Assembly (NCBI RefSeq): GCF_900113015.1
Contig: NZ_FONV01000029.1
Span: forward strand, 1 to 64,000
Length of the DNA stretch: 64,000 nucleotides
Direction of reading: 5' to 3'
Origin: Actinoplanes philippinensis
GTDB lineage: Bacteria > Actinomycetota > Actinomycetes > Mycobacteriales > Micromonosporaceae
Each line of letters starts with the position of its first letter. Position 1 is the stretch's first letter. The translations under genes were made by a program, and so were the position numbers. The notes under the pieces were generated by a model. It worked only from the letters and a program-made list of their open reading frames with translations, was not told the DNA's origin and made no database searches. Of this stretch, positions 18,752 through 26,949 are shown piece by piece.

Positions 18752-18829
18752 TCATCTGCGGTCCTTCTGCTGTTCCCTCTTGACCGCGGCGCCGATCAGC
18801 GCCGCACCCACAGTCAACCGCCGCGGCAC
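18752..18829 (-). CDS. Possible small protein or remnant (25 residues from GTG)
   Basis: On the minus strand this short frame ends with an Ala-rich helix followed by a basic tail: 'TVGAALIGAAVKREQQKDRR'. That pattern is typical of genuine small actinobacterial proteins rather than random antisense frames. The open frame continues upstream to about 18885 without an ATG or GTG other than GTG 18829, so the N-terminus is uncertain or lost. A hairpin follows directly after the stop codon. I do not recognise a family. The rest of 18650-19018 holds nothing else I can support. Confidence 0.35.
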   Translation of the reverse strand: MPRRLTVGAALIGAAVKREQQKDRR

Positions 18830-19018
18830 CGCGCGCCACAGGGCCCAACGCCCCGGTCCGGTCGCCGTTCGCCTCAGACCTCAACCACCATTCGGTACGG
18901 CCACGAACAGAACCGTGGCGGTCCGCGCAAGGCAGGCGAGAACACCGGGCCGTTGCGCGGCCGCCGGGCTGAAGCCGCTGGTCACCGAGCCGAGCCGCGC
19001 CGCGGCCCGCAAACGAGT

Positions 19019-19063
19019 GTGACGGTGGTTCGGGCGCCGCCTCGTCGCCCGGACCACCGTCAC
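19019..19063 (-). terminator. Strong hairpin after the collagen-like protein gene
   Basis: The 18-nt arms 19019-19036 and 19046-19063 pair fully except for one G-T-type mismatch around a 9-nt loop. On the minus strand it begins 21 nt after the stop codon of the 19085-19984 gene. Confidence 0.75.
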
Positions 19064-19084
19064 GGTTTCTGGAGTGCCGCGGGG

Positions 19085-19984
19085 TCAGCCCCGCTTGGTG
19101 CCCGCCTTCTGGCCGGCGGCCTCCTCGGCAGCGCCCTTCTCGTCAGCGGCGCCCTCGCCGGCCGCGCCCTTCTCGTCGGCGCCCTGGTCAGCGGCACCTT
19201 CCTCAGCACCCTGGTCCTCGGCGCCCTGGTCGTCGGCGCCGGCACCCGCATCGTCGGCGCCCGCAGCGGCGGCCACCGCCTTGGCGTCGGCCAGGGCCAG
19301 GCAGGACTGCAGGAACGCCTGCTGAGCGTCGGTCACCGCGGCGGCCGCGTCGGCGGCCTGCTCAGCGGCGCCCTTCTCCCCGGCAGCGCCCTTCTCCCCG
19401 GCGGCACCCTTCTCCCCAGCGGCACCCTTCTCCCCGGCAGCGCCCTTCTCGCCGGCAGCGCCCTTGTCCTTGTTCTTGTCCTTGTTCTTCCTGGCGGCCT
19501 CCTTCTTGGCCGCCTTCAAGATCTTGACGTACTTCTTGGCGAGGGCCCGGTTCTCGGCCTTGGCGGCGGCCGGGTCCTCGGCGGCCTGCTCGGCGGCGTC
19601 GGCGGCGTCCTCGGCGCCGGCCTCACCCGCGGCGGCGGCCACATCGGCGGCGAACGTGTCGCACGCCGCCTCGAGAGCGACAGCCGCCTCCTGGGCAGCC
19701 TCGCCGGGCGCCTGCTGCTCGACCGGGGCGAGCTTCTCGCCGTCGCAGATCACGTCCGCGCCCTCGATCTGAAGCTCGGTGCACTGGGAGACGTCGAACT
19801 GCTGGCCGTTGACGGTGATCACGTCGGCGGCGGCCTTCGCCCCGGCGCCGGCCTTCTCGGTGCTGGCGTTGGCCAGCTGGACGCCGACCACCCCGCTCAC
19901 CACGAGCACTCCGGCGATCACAGCCGCGCCGATCGTCTTCCGCCGGTTGTCCGGGTTGTTACGTCGGTACGAGCGCGCCCTCAT
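19085..19984 (-). CDS. Membrane-anchored or secreted protein with collagen-like repeats
   Basis: I do not recognise a family for this 299-residue protein. It has a basic start and one hydrophobic segment (about 17-40, 'GAAVIAGVLVVSGVVGVQLANA') that is a signal or anchor. A small domain follows with two spaced cysteines ('DVSQCTELQIEGADVICDGEKL') and a charged Ala-rich helical region. A Lys-rich stretch with 'KNKDKNKDK' comes next, then about eleven Gly-X-Y triplets (GAA-GEK repeated five times and a final GAA). An Ala/Asp/Glu/Gln-rich tail rich in 'GADDQGAEDQ' closes it. The GXY block could form a collagen-like triple helix at the cell surface. ATG 19984 follows GAGGAG. The repeat DNA is an 18-bp tandem array, so copy number probably varies between strains. 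Confidence 0.8.
   Translation of the reverse strand: MRARSYRRNNPDNRRKTIGAAVIAGVLVVSGVVGVQLANASTEKAGAGAKAAADVITVNGQQFDVSQCTELQIEGADVICDGEKLAPVEQQAPGEAAQEAAVALEAACDTFAADVAAAAGEAGAEDAADAAEQAAEDPAAAKAENRALAKKYVKILKAAKKEAARKNKDKNKDKGAAGEKGAAGEKGAAGEKGAAGEKGAAGEKGAAEQAADAAAAVTDAQQAFLQSCLALADAKAVAAAAGADDAGAGADDQGAEDQGAEEGAADQGADEKGAAGEGAADEKGAAEEAAGQKAGTKRG
19367..19464 (-). repeat. 18-bp tandem repeat encoding GAAGEK
   Basis: About 5.4 copies of an 18-bp unit (CCCTTCTCCCCGGCAGCG and close variants, as read on the plus strand) lie in frame in the collagen-like gene. The copies differ mainly at third codon positions. Confidence 0.85.
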
Positions 19985-20011
19985 AATCACTCCTCGTCGT
20001 TGAACGTCCAT

Positions 20012-20322
20012 GCCGTCGGTTGGGGGGCCATACGGGCCGAGGGCGCCGAGGGGTTCAACGGCTCATGCCGGAAGGATCCCGAATCACCCCTCCACAAGGC
20101 ATCAAAACCGCAGCTCAGAGCACGTGCACTAAGTGCCCGAAAAAATATTCCGGAGCACCCCTGGAGGGGGACCCATCGATGGTCACAGAGGGTGGACCGG
20201 CGACCATTTCGACAGTCCACTACGTACGGTGACATGTGCGAGGTGATCGTCGGGCGCGCTACGGTGGGGGATCGCGGCTCCGGGTGCAGGCCGGCGCCGG
20301 GGTCCCCCGTGTCGTGACCCGG
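20012..20322. other. Intergenic region without a recognised gene
   Basis: No convincing frame is seen in these 311 bp. An AT-rich patch at about 20138-20155 (GAAAAAATATTCC core) stands out from its surroundings and could be part of the promoter of the collagen-like gene. A GCACGTGC palindrome lies near 20118. I could not fit a known riboswitch. Confidence 0.4.
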
Positions 20323-21207
20323 TCAGCGGATCTGGAGCTCCAGGAGGGAGTATCCGTAGCTGCTGACGCGCTTCGTGCCGTACATGCGGAGGTAGCGGGC
20401 AACGGTCTTCTCGCTGATCCCGACCGTGCCGCCGGTGCCCGTCGTGGTGGCGAAGACACGCTTCCAGGTCTTGCCGTCGATCGACGTCTCCACGCGGTAT
20501 GCGGTGCCGTAGGCGTGCTCCCAGACCAGGACCACCTCGGAGATCTGCCAGTTGCGGCCCAGGTCGACCCGGATCCACTGGGGATCGGAGAAACCGCTCG
20601 ACCAGCGCGTCGACGGATCGCCGTCGATGGCGTTCGCCGGTTGCCACGGGTCGCCCTCGGAAGCCGACGCGGTGGCCGTGCCCTGCAGCGCCAGATTCGC
20701 GCCGGACGGGTTCGCGCGGCCGGTCACGCCGGGTTTCGGGGCGGGGGCGCTCGATGCCGGGGCGGTGGCCGACGACGACGCCGGCGCCGAGGCCGGAGAC
20801 GACGGGGCGGTGGCGACCGGCTCGGGGATCACCGGGATCGACGCGAGCGGGGTGGAGACGGCCGGCTCGGGTGCGGACTCCACGGGCGGGGGCGCCGCCG
20901 ACGCCGGGGCGCGGTCGCGGAGGCGGTCGGCGCCGAGCAGGGCGATCGGGACGGCGAGCAGCAACGCCGTACCGGCGGCGATCCAGAGGTGCCGGCGCTG
21001 GGCGGGGCGCTTCGACCGTACCCCCTCCGGGTTGGGAACACGCTGAGCGGGAGCCGGCGGACCTGCCGGACCACCGCCCTGGCCCGGAATCGGCGTGGCC
21101 CGCGGGATCTGTGGCATCCGGGTGAGCCGCAGGCTGTCCGCCCGTGAGGGCCTGCGCTGCTCCCCGGACACCGGATCCACCGGCCGCCCGCCGTCACGCC
21201 CCTCCAC
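20323..21207 (-). CDS. Membrane-anchored F5/8 type C (CBM32-like) protein
   Basis: The 294-residue protein has a cytoplasmic Pro-rich N-terminus (1-70) and a single membrane span (about 72-93, 'HLWIAAGTALLLAVPIALLGA'). A long Pro/Ala/Ser linker follows, then a discoidin domain of about 135 residues: 'ANLALQGTATASASEG' at its start, 'AIDGDPSTRWSSGFSDPQWIRVDLG' in its middle and 'RYLRMYGTKR..YGYSLLELQI' at its end. Such domains bind sugars or surfaces. There is no catalytic module, so it is probably a surface adhesin or glycan receptor. GTG 21207 is supported by GGAGGA upstream. It lies between two other surface proteins read in the same direction. Confidence 0.82.
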   Translation of the reverse strand: MEGRDGGRPVDPVSGEQRRPSRADSLRLTRMPQIPRATPIPGQGGGPAGPPAPAQRVPNPEGVRSKRPAQRRHLWIAAGTALLLAVPIALLGADRLRDRAPASAAPPPVESAPEPAVSTPLASIPVIPEPVATAPSSPASAPASSSATAPASSAPAPKPGVTGRANPSGANLALQGTATASASEGDPWQPANAIDGDPSTRWSSGFSDPQWIRVDLGRNWQISEVVLVWEHAYGTAYRVETSIDGKTWKRVFATTTGTGGTVGISEKTVARYLRMYGTKRVSSYGYSLLELQIR

Positions 21208-21412
21208 GCGGATTCCTCCCGCTCGATCGCCGGCGGGCCATCGACCGCCGCGCAGTATCTTGGCGCACCATCGGCGCCGGGCGGTGTCGTCCCGGAGGTC
21301 GCGGCGGGGGCTGCAGGGCGCGGTGCAGGGCATCAGCACCAGGAAAGTGAGAGCGATCACCATCGCCGTGTCGTGGCAGGTCACCGGGGCTTTCAGTACG
21401 GAAACCTTGCAG

Positions 21413-21446
21413 TGAGGGCGGCCATCCCCGTGGATGCCCGCCCTCA
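21413..21446 (-). terminator. Hairpin after the secreted protein gene
   Basis: The 15-nt arms TGAGGGCGGCCATCC and GGATGCCCGCCCTCA pair with a single mismatch around a 4-nt loop. It begins 14 nt after the stop codon of the 21461-22378 gene on the minus strand. Confidence 0.75.
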
Positions 21447-21460
21447 GGATCGGGATGGGA

Positions 21461-22378
21461 TCAAGCAGCGGTGGTCACGCCGGACGTGGTGACCAGCCGG
21501 CGCACCGCGGCGCGGGTGATCTTCTTGAACTCGCGGTCCTTCGGGTCGGCCGCACCGACGAGGCCGACCGTCAGCGCCACGTCGCGGTAGGCGACCTGCG
21601 CGAACTTGACGTCCGCCGAGATGTCGATGCCGAAGAACCGGGCCTGCACACGCACGCTGCCGGTGACCGACTCGTCGCCGAGCGGCGGGTTCCACGCCAG
21701 CGGCCGGCTCGTCACCTGGACCGTCTCGATCTCGATGTCCGGGCAGTCCTCCAGAACCTCCTGCACCTGGTCGATCGTTGCGAGCGCGGCGTCCTCACCG
21801 ACGACGGCCAACGCCTCGAACGCCACCGCGTTGGTGTCCTCGTGGAGGAAGACGACGCCGGCGGTCGCACCGGGCTCACCCGGGACCGGGGCGGGCGCGG
21901 AGGGCGGGCCGACCACTGCCGGCGGGCTGCCCTTGACCGGCTCGGCGGGGGCCGGGCCCTGGGCGGGCGGCGTCGAGGGGCCCGTGATCGAGAGGGTGGA
22001 GGTGGTCGCGTCGTCGCTGGTCGCGGCGGCGTCGCTGTCCGTCTCGTCGCTGGTCGCGGCGGCGCTCGTCCCGTCGCCGCCGGACAGGGCGGACAGCCCG
22101 TCGCAGGCGCTGGCATCCGGGTCCTGCGCGGTGATCATCTCGGCCAGGATCGACTCGAAGCCCTCCATGTCCTGCTTGACGTAGCCGTCGGGGACGTCGG
22201 CCTCGGTGATCAGCGCCTTCTTCAGTTTCTCCGACCGATCCGGGGGCTCCGGCACACCCGCGATGACAGGCGCCGCGCTCGCCGGTGACGGGACACCCGC
22301 GACCGTGGACAGGCCGAGCCCCGCGGAAAGCACGAGAGCGGCGGGATAGGTGAATTTGCGATGGATTGAGAGAGCCAT
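21461..22378 (-). CDS. Secreted protein of unknown function
   Basis: The 305-residue protein has a signal peptide (about 1-35, ending 'PASA'). 'ALITEADVPDGY' follows, an opening shared by many actinobacterial exported sensor-like proteins. A Thr/Ser/Asp/Pro-rich middle (about 100-175) comes next, then a folded C-terminal half with 'ATAGVVFLHEDTNAVAFEAL', one Cys in 'LEDCPDIEIE' and 'RVQARFFGIDISADVKFAQVAYRDVALTVG'. The C-terminal half resembles PknH-type extracellular sensor domains in general layout, but I cannot confirm this. ATG 22378 has no ribosome site. AT-rich DNA at 22380-22450 upstream probably holds its promoter. Confidence 0.7.
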   Translation of the reverse strand: MALSIHRKFTYPAALVLSAGLGLSTVAGVPSPASAAPVIAGVPEPPDRSEKLKKALITEADVPDGYVKQDMEGFESILAEMITAQDPDASACDGLSALSGGDGTSAAATSDETDSDAAATSDDATTSTLSITGPSTPPAQGPAPAEPVKGSPPAVVGPPSAPAPVPGEPGATAGVVFLHEDTNAVAFEALAVVGEDAALATIDQVQEVLEDCPDIEIETVQVTSRPLAWNPPLGDESVTGSVRVQARFFGIDISADVKFAQVAYRDVALTVGLVGAADPKDREFKKITRAAVRRLVTTSGVTTAA

Positions 22379-22387
22379 TCTTACAGG

Positions 22388-22608
22388 CTAGATATCATTT
22401 ATGCGCTTCGGCGTAATAGTGATGATTTCAAAGACGGCCACTCGATCCGCGGCTGCTTCGAACTCGTCCGCCGTACCGGTGGCGACCAACCCGATCCGGA
22501 CGAAGAACGGCACCCCGTGCGGCACCTCGGCGGGGAACGCCCGCAGCACGGCCCGCCGCTCCCCCACATCGGCGACCTCGGCCAGCCGGACCGGCATCCG
22601 TCGCCGGC
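22388..22608 (-). pseudogene. C-terminal fragment of a DUF385 (deazaflavin-dependent nitroreductase-type) protein
   Basis: The frame reads 'PVRLAEVADVGERRAVLRAF' and 'VPHGVPFFVRIGLV', the characteristic C-terminal third of DUF385/Ddn-like F420 proteins. 'LSRRR', in the same frame before the ATG at 22597, continues the match. The N-terminal two thirds, including the cofactor-binding part, are absent. The MarR gene ends directly upstream. The tail runs into AT-rich DNA that looks like the promoter of the next gene. I read it as a truncated remnant (69 codons from ATG 22597). Confidence 0.6.
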
Positions 22609-23049
22609 TCAGGTCGCGGTGGCGAGCACGAGGCGCAGGAGAGCATTGAGCTGGGCCGCCTGCTCACGGTCGAGGCCCAGCGAGGTCTCGACGAGTTCGA
22701 CGGCGGTCGCGCATCGTCGCAACGCGGCGCGGCCATCGGCGGTGAGCTGGGCCGGGACCCGGCGGCCGTGCCCGGCGGAGGCATCACGCTCGATGTAGCC
22801 CAGACGCTGCAGGGAGACCAGCAGATCACTCATCGACTGAGGAGTGACCAGAACGGCTCGGGCGACCTCACCGTTGGCGAGGCCGGGACGCAGGTCCAAC
22901 TCGAGCAGGACACCGAACTGGGTGGGGGTGAGGCCGGCTTCACCCAACGCTTCCCGGAACCGGCGGGCGACGACGTGACTGGCCTGCACCAGGGTCCAGA
23001 CGGCGATGTCCTCGGGCGCCGGGCCGGGCCAGGTCGGTTCGACACTCAC
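22609..23049 (-). CDS. MarR-family regulator of the MMPL exporter
   Basis: The 146-residue protein shows the MarR winged helix: 'TPTQFGVLLELDLRPGLANGEVARAVLVTPQSMSDLLVSLQRLGYIERDASAGHGRRVPAQLTADGRAAL', with the wing Arg pair. It is divergent from the MMPL gene, with 52 bp between the starts and a perfect palindrome in the gap. It probably represses both genes and is released by the exported compound. GTG 23049 fits the domain. Confidence 0.88.
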   Translation of the reverse strand: MSVEPTWPGPAPEDIAVWTLVQASHVVARRFREALGEAGLTPTQFGVLLELDLRPGLANGEVARAVLVTPQSMSDLLVSLQRLGYIERDASAGHGRRVPAQLTADGRAALRRCATAVELVETSLGLDREQAAQLNALLRLVLATAT

Positions 23050-23075
23050 CGGCCGATGGTAGAAGCTCGCCCAAC

Positions 23076-23091
23076 TATCAGGTGCCTGATA
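23076..23091. promoter_or_regulatory. MarR operator between the regulator and MMPL genes
   Basis: TATCAGGTGCCTGATA is a perfect 7+2+7 inverted repeat located 10 bp before the MMPL start codon and 26 bp before the regulator start. This is the expected position and size for a MarR dimer site controlling both directions. Confidence 0.8.
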
Positions 23092-23101
23092 CCTTGAGTC
23101 G

Positions 23102-25171
23102 ATGGAACGTCTGACCCGGTTCGTCGTCCTGCACCGTTGGTGGGTTCTGCTCGCCTGGATGGTGACGGCTCTGGCCGGTGGCTTCGCCGCGCCCCGGGCC
23201 ACAGCCGCTCTGACGTACGACTTCTCGCTGCCCGGCCAACGTGGGTACGAGACCAACCGGGTCATCAAGGAGACCTTCGGTTCGGGCGGTGACGCGGCCC
23301 CGGTGCTGCTCATCGATGCCCACCCGGCACCGGAGCGGGCGCGCCGGGTGGCCGCAGCGGTCGAGCAGGCGCTGCCGGGAGCACGGGTGTTGTCGTATGC
23401 CGACCAGGCGTCGCTGCTCTCCGCCGACGGACACACCGGTGTCGTCGTGGTCTACCCACGCATCACGCCGGGGCCGGAGCCGTACGCCGCCGCCCTGCCG
23501 ATCCTGACCGAGGTGGCCGCACAACAGCAGGTCACGGTGACCGGCAAAGATGCGCTGGTCGCGCAGAGCGGCGGCGACCAGGGCGCGGACGTGCTGGTCG
23601 AGACGATCTTCGGCGGCGCCGGGGCGCTGATCGTACTGCTGGTGGTGTTCGGCTCGGCCTTGGCACTGATGCCGTTGCTGATCGCGGCCGGCTCGATTCT
23701 CACCACCTTCCTGATCGTCTGGGGTCTGACCGGTCTGACCGACATCTCCTTCATCGTGCAGTTCCTGCTAGCGCTGATCGGGCTCGGCGTGGCCATCGAC
23801 TACGCACTGCTGATCGTCACCCGGTGGCGTGCGGAACTCGGCCACGGCGCCTCACCGGAGCAGGCCGTCAACCGCGCGCTGGCCACCGCCGGCCGCTCGG
23901 TGTTCTTCTCCGGAGTCACCGTCGCCGTGAGCCTGGCCGCCTTGATCGCCCTGCCGGTGCCGTTTCTGCGCAGTGTCGGCTTCACCGGCCTGCTGATCCC
24001 GGCGATCAGCGTCCTGGCCGCGCTCACCCTGCTGCCGGCGCTGCTGCTGGTGGCCGGCCGGCGACTGGACTGGCCGCACCGGCGTGGCACCGATCCGGAG
24101 AGCCGGCTGTGGCGGCGCATCGGCACGGCCGTCGTCCGGCACCGGTGGATCTCGGTGACAGCGGCCGTGACCGTGTTAGTGGCCCTGGCAACTCCGGTGT
24201 CGACGATCCGGCTCGGCCAGCCGACCAACGCCTCGCTCGCCTCCACCGGCGGTGACGCCGGCACCGCGGTCACCCGGCTCGACACCGCCGGCCTGGGCGC
24301 GGGCCTGACCACCCCGGTGGAGATCCTCACCCGCGACCCCGCCGTGGCCGGCGAGGCGGTGACCGGGCTGCCCGGTGTGGCCGCCGCGATGACCTGGCCG
24401 GCCGGCCCCACCGGTGAATCCCTGGTCGACGTGTGGACCAGCGCCGACACCTCCACCGAGAAGGGGGCTGCGGCCGCGGCCCGGGTCCGGGCGGCCGCCG
24501 AGGCAACCGGGGCCCGGGTCGGCGGTCTGCCGGCCGGAGACGCCGACTTCGTCGACGCCGTCTACGGCAACGCGGGCTGGGTGATCACGCTGATCGTCGT
24601 GGTGACCACGCTGCTGCTGATGCGGGCGCTGCGTTCGATCGTCCTGCCGATCAAGGCCCTGATACTCAATGCGATCTCGCTCGGCGCGGCGTACGGCATC
24701 ACGGTGTGGATCTGGCAGGACGGGCACGGCACGGAACTCCTGTTCGACCAGCGCGCCGCCGCCGCGATCACCACCTGGGTCCCGATCGCGGTGTTCGCCT
24801 TCCTGTTCGGGCTGTCCATGGACTACGAGGTGTTCCTCCTGTCGCGGATCCGGGAGGAACACGACAACGGCCACGCCACCGACGAGGCCACCGTCCACGG
24901 CGTCGCCCGCACCGGCCGGCTCGTCACCTCGGCCGCGCTGATCCTGTTCCTGGCCTTCATCTCACTCGCCCAGGTGCCCACCACCGAGGTGAAGATCCTG
25001 GCCACCGCCCTGGCGCTCGGCATCATCATCGACGCGACCATCGTGCGGGGCGTGCTCGCTCCCGCCCTGGTCGCGGCGCTGGGTCGCGCCAACTGGTGGG
25101 CTCCTCACCGGCGCCGGGCACCGCAGCGAACGCCCACCCGTACGGCTGATCCGAAGCCGGGCGGGCGGTGA
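23102..25171 (+). CDS. MMPL-family (RND-type) exporter
   Basis: The 689-residue protein has the RND arrangement of 12 predicted spans in two halves, each with a large exterior loop after the first span. N-terminal 'LTRFVVLHRWWVLLAWM', 'GVAIDYALLIVTRWREE'-like 'LGVAIDYALLIVTRWRAEL' and 'LFGLSMDYEVFLLSRIREEHDNG' are MMPL/ActII-3 signatures, including the membrane Asp-Tyr pairs used in proton relay. Such pumps export antibiotics, lipids or drugs. The substrate is not deducible. The neighbouring MarR gene and operator suggest substrate-induced expression. ATG 23102 lies 10 bp after the operator, so the leader is very short. Confidence 0.9.
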   Translation: MERLTRFVVLHRWWVLLAWMVTALAGGFAAPRATAALTYDFSLPGQRGYETNRVIKETFGSGGDAAPVLLIDAHPAPERARRVAAAVEQALPGARVLSYADQASLLSADGHTGVVVVYPRITPGPEPYAAALPILTEVAAQQQVTVTGKDALVAQSGGDQGADVLVETIFGGAGALIVLLVVFGSALALMPLLIAAGSILTTFLIVWGLTGLTDISFIVQFLLALIGLGVAIDYALLIVTRWRAELGHGASPEQAVNRALATAGRSVFFSGVTVAVSLAALIALPVPFLRSVGFTGLLIPAISVLAALTLLPALLLVAGRRLDWPHRRGTDPESRLWRRIGTAVVRHRWISVTAAVTVLVALATPVSTIRLGQPTNASLASTGGDAGTAVTRLDTAGLGAGLTTPVEILTRDPAVAGEAVTGLPGVAAAMTWPAGPTGESLVDVWTSADTSTEKGAAAAARVRAAAEATGARVGGLPAGDADFVDAVYGNAGWVITLIVVVTTLLLMRALRSIVLPIKALILNAISLGAAYGITVWIWQDGHGTELLFDQRAAAAITTWVPIAVFAFLFGLSMDYEVFLLSRIREEHDNGHATDEATVHGVARTGRLVTSAALILFLAFISLAQVPTTEVKILATALALGIIIDATIVRGVLAPALVAALGRANWWAPHRRRAPQRTPTRTADPKPGGR

Positions 25172-25186
25172 CGGGCGCAGCGGCGG

Positions 25187-26803
25187 TCAGCGGGTCCGGT
25201 GGGTGATCGATCCGTCGGTGACGGTCAAGGGGATCGGGGACTCGGCGAACTCGTCGGGGGCCGCCGTCAGCGGGTCGAGGTCGAAGACCGTCAGGTCGGC
25301 GTGGTGGCCGGGGCGGAGCCGGCCGGACCTGCCGGCCAGCCCGGCCGCTGCGGCGGCCTCGCTGGTGTAGCCCTCCAGTGCCATCCGGGCGGTGAGAGCC
25401 TGTTCCGGCAGGACCGGTTCGACGTGTGGCTCGCCGGCGGGGCGGCGCAGGCGGGCGGCCGCCATGATGGCGCGCGGGTCGAACGCCGCGATCGGCCAGT
25501 CCGAGCCGAGCGCCAGCCGGGCGCCGTTTTCGCGCAGGTCACGAGCCCGGAAGGCGCGGTCGGCGCGGCGTTTGCCGAGCCGGGCCGACCAGTTGTCGCT
25601 GTGGTCGGCGCGGGTGTAGCCGGTGCAGTGGGTGGGCTGCATGCCGGCTGTCACGTCGAGTGCGGCGAACCGCCCGATCAGCTCCGACGGCATGGTCTCC
25701 AGGTGTTCGATCCGGTGCGGCACGCGGGAGGGCCGGCCCGGTGTCCGGGCGAGGGCGGCGTAGGTGTCCAGCACGTACCGGATGCCGGCGTCGCCGATGG
25801 CGTGCGTGACCAGCGGGATCCCGTGTCCGGCCAGGACGGTGGCGGCGGCCGTGTAGTCGCGGGGGTCGGGCCAGAGGCAGGCGGTCGACTCGCCGTGGGT
25901 GTCCGGTTCGTCGAGCCAGGCGGTGCCGCCGTCGACCGTCCCGTCGATCATGAACTTGGCGCCCTCGACCCGCCAGCGACGGCCGCCGAGCCGCTGCTGG
26001 GCGATCACCGCATCCAGCCCGTCACGGCCGGTTCCGGGCATCACGAACGGCGCGAACCGCCAGCGGACCGGCAGCTCCCCGTCGTCCTCCAGCGAACGGA
26101 ACAGCTCCAGCGAGTCGCCTTCGAAGTCCATCCCGTTCGCCGCGGTCAGCCCGCACGCCGCCATCCGCCGCAGCAGACCGGCCAGCCGGGCCCGGCGCTC
26201 GGCCGGCGCGTCGTCCGGCAGCAGCGTGCGGACCAGGTCGAGGGCCTCCATCTCGAGCAGGTGCCCGGTCGGCACGCCGTCCGCGTCACAGGCCACGCTC
26301 GCGCCGGACGTGAACGCCCGCGGGCCGCCGACCCCGGCCATGGCCAGCGCGCGGGGGCTGACCAGCGCCGAGTGCGCGTCGAAGAGCAGCAGGAACACCG
26401 GGACGTCCGGGCCGACGGCCTCGATCAGGGGCGCGTGGGTGATCGGGGCGCCCTCGAAGGCGTTCGGATCGAGACCCCAGCCCTCCAGCCATCCGCCCGG
26501 CGCCACGTCCGCGGCCCGCAAGGCCGATCTCAACCCTTCGAGGGTACGGACGGACGACAGATCCACGCCACGCGTGAGCCCGATGCCCATGACCGGGTGG
26601 AAGTGGCCGTCCACCAGTCCCGGGGTGATCGTGGCGCGGCCCAGGTCGATCACCTCGGTGTGCGGGCCACGCCAGTCGCGGGCGTCGGCACGGTCGCCGA
26701 GCGCGGTGATCACGCCGCCGGCTGTCGCGATCGCGGTCGGGGCCCGGTCACCGGACAGGGTGTGGATCCGGTCGGCCATCAGGATCAGGTCGGCGGCGCT
26801 CAC
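25187..26803 (-). CDS. YtcJ-like metal-dependent amidohydrolase
   Basis: The 538-residue protein has the amidohydrolase pattern: N-terminal beta domain 'ILMADRIHTL', metal site 'TPGLVDGHFHP', 'GDSLELF' middle, 'LVTHAIGDAGI' and 'HRIEHLE' histidines, and 'ALGSDWPIAAFDP' with the catalytic Asp. The C-terminus is 'LAGRSGRLRPGHHADLTVFDLDPL'. It belongs to the YtcJ/AepA-like branch, which hydrolyses N-acyl or amide bonds of largely unknown substrates. GTG 26803 follows GAGGAGG. It converges with the MMPL gene, whose stop is 16 bp away. Confidence 0.85.
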   Translation of the reverse strand: MSAADLILMADRIHTLSGDRAPTAIATAGGVITALGDRADARDWRGPHTEVIDLGRATITPGLVDGHFHPVMGIGLTRGVDLSSVRTLEGLRSALRAADVAPGGWLEGWGLDPNAFEGAPITHAPLIEAVGPDVPVFLLLFDAHSALVSPRALAMAGVGGPRAFTSGASVACDADGVPTGHLLEMEALDLVRTLLPDDAPAERRARLAGLLRRMAACGLTAANGMDFEGDSLELFRSLEDDGELPVRWRFAPFVMPGTGRDGLDAVIAQQRLGGRRWRVEGAKFMIDGTVDGGTAWLDEPDTHGESTACLWPDPRDYTAAATVLAGHGIPLVTHAIGDAGIRYVLDTYAALARTPGRPSRVPHRIEHLETMPSELIGRFAALDVTAGMQPTHCTGYTRADHSDNWSARLGKRRADRAFRARDLRENGARLALGSDWPIAAFDPRAIMAAARLRRPAGEPHVEPVLPEQALTARMALEGYTSEAAAAAGLAGRSGRLRPGHHADLTVFDLDPLTAAPDEFAESPIPLTVTDGSITHRTR

Positions 26804-26949
26804 GTGGATGCCTCCTCGGTGCGGCGGTTCTCGTCAGGGAGTACCGGCACGGGCGCGACGGGGTTCACCCGGGGGCGGAAAGAGCGGCTCCCGGGCTTGC
26901 GCCGATGCGCGAAGCTGGCCTTCCCTGCCCGCTCTTCCCGAGGACGACC

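Noticed and set aside
18639..19022. A 127-codon plus-strand frame in the gap after gntR
   Set aside because: It has no conserved pattern, starts within the gntR promoter and covers two hairpins that end minus-strand transcripts.
20012..20322. Possible cyclic di-AMP riboswitch before the collagen-like gene
   Set aside because: The leader length and the type of gene made me look, but I could not place the conserved ydaO-type core elements.
26905..26949. An upstream ATG extension of the giant membrane protein
   Set aside because: The extra 15 codons lack a ribosome site. GTG 26950 has GAGGA at the right distance and the zinc ribbon begins at once.
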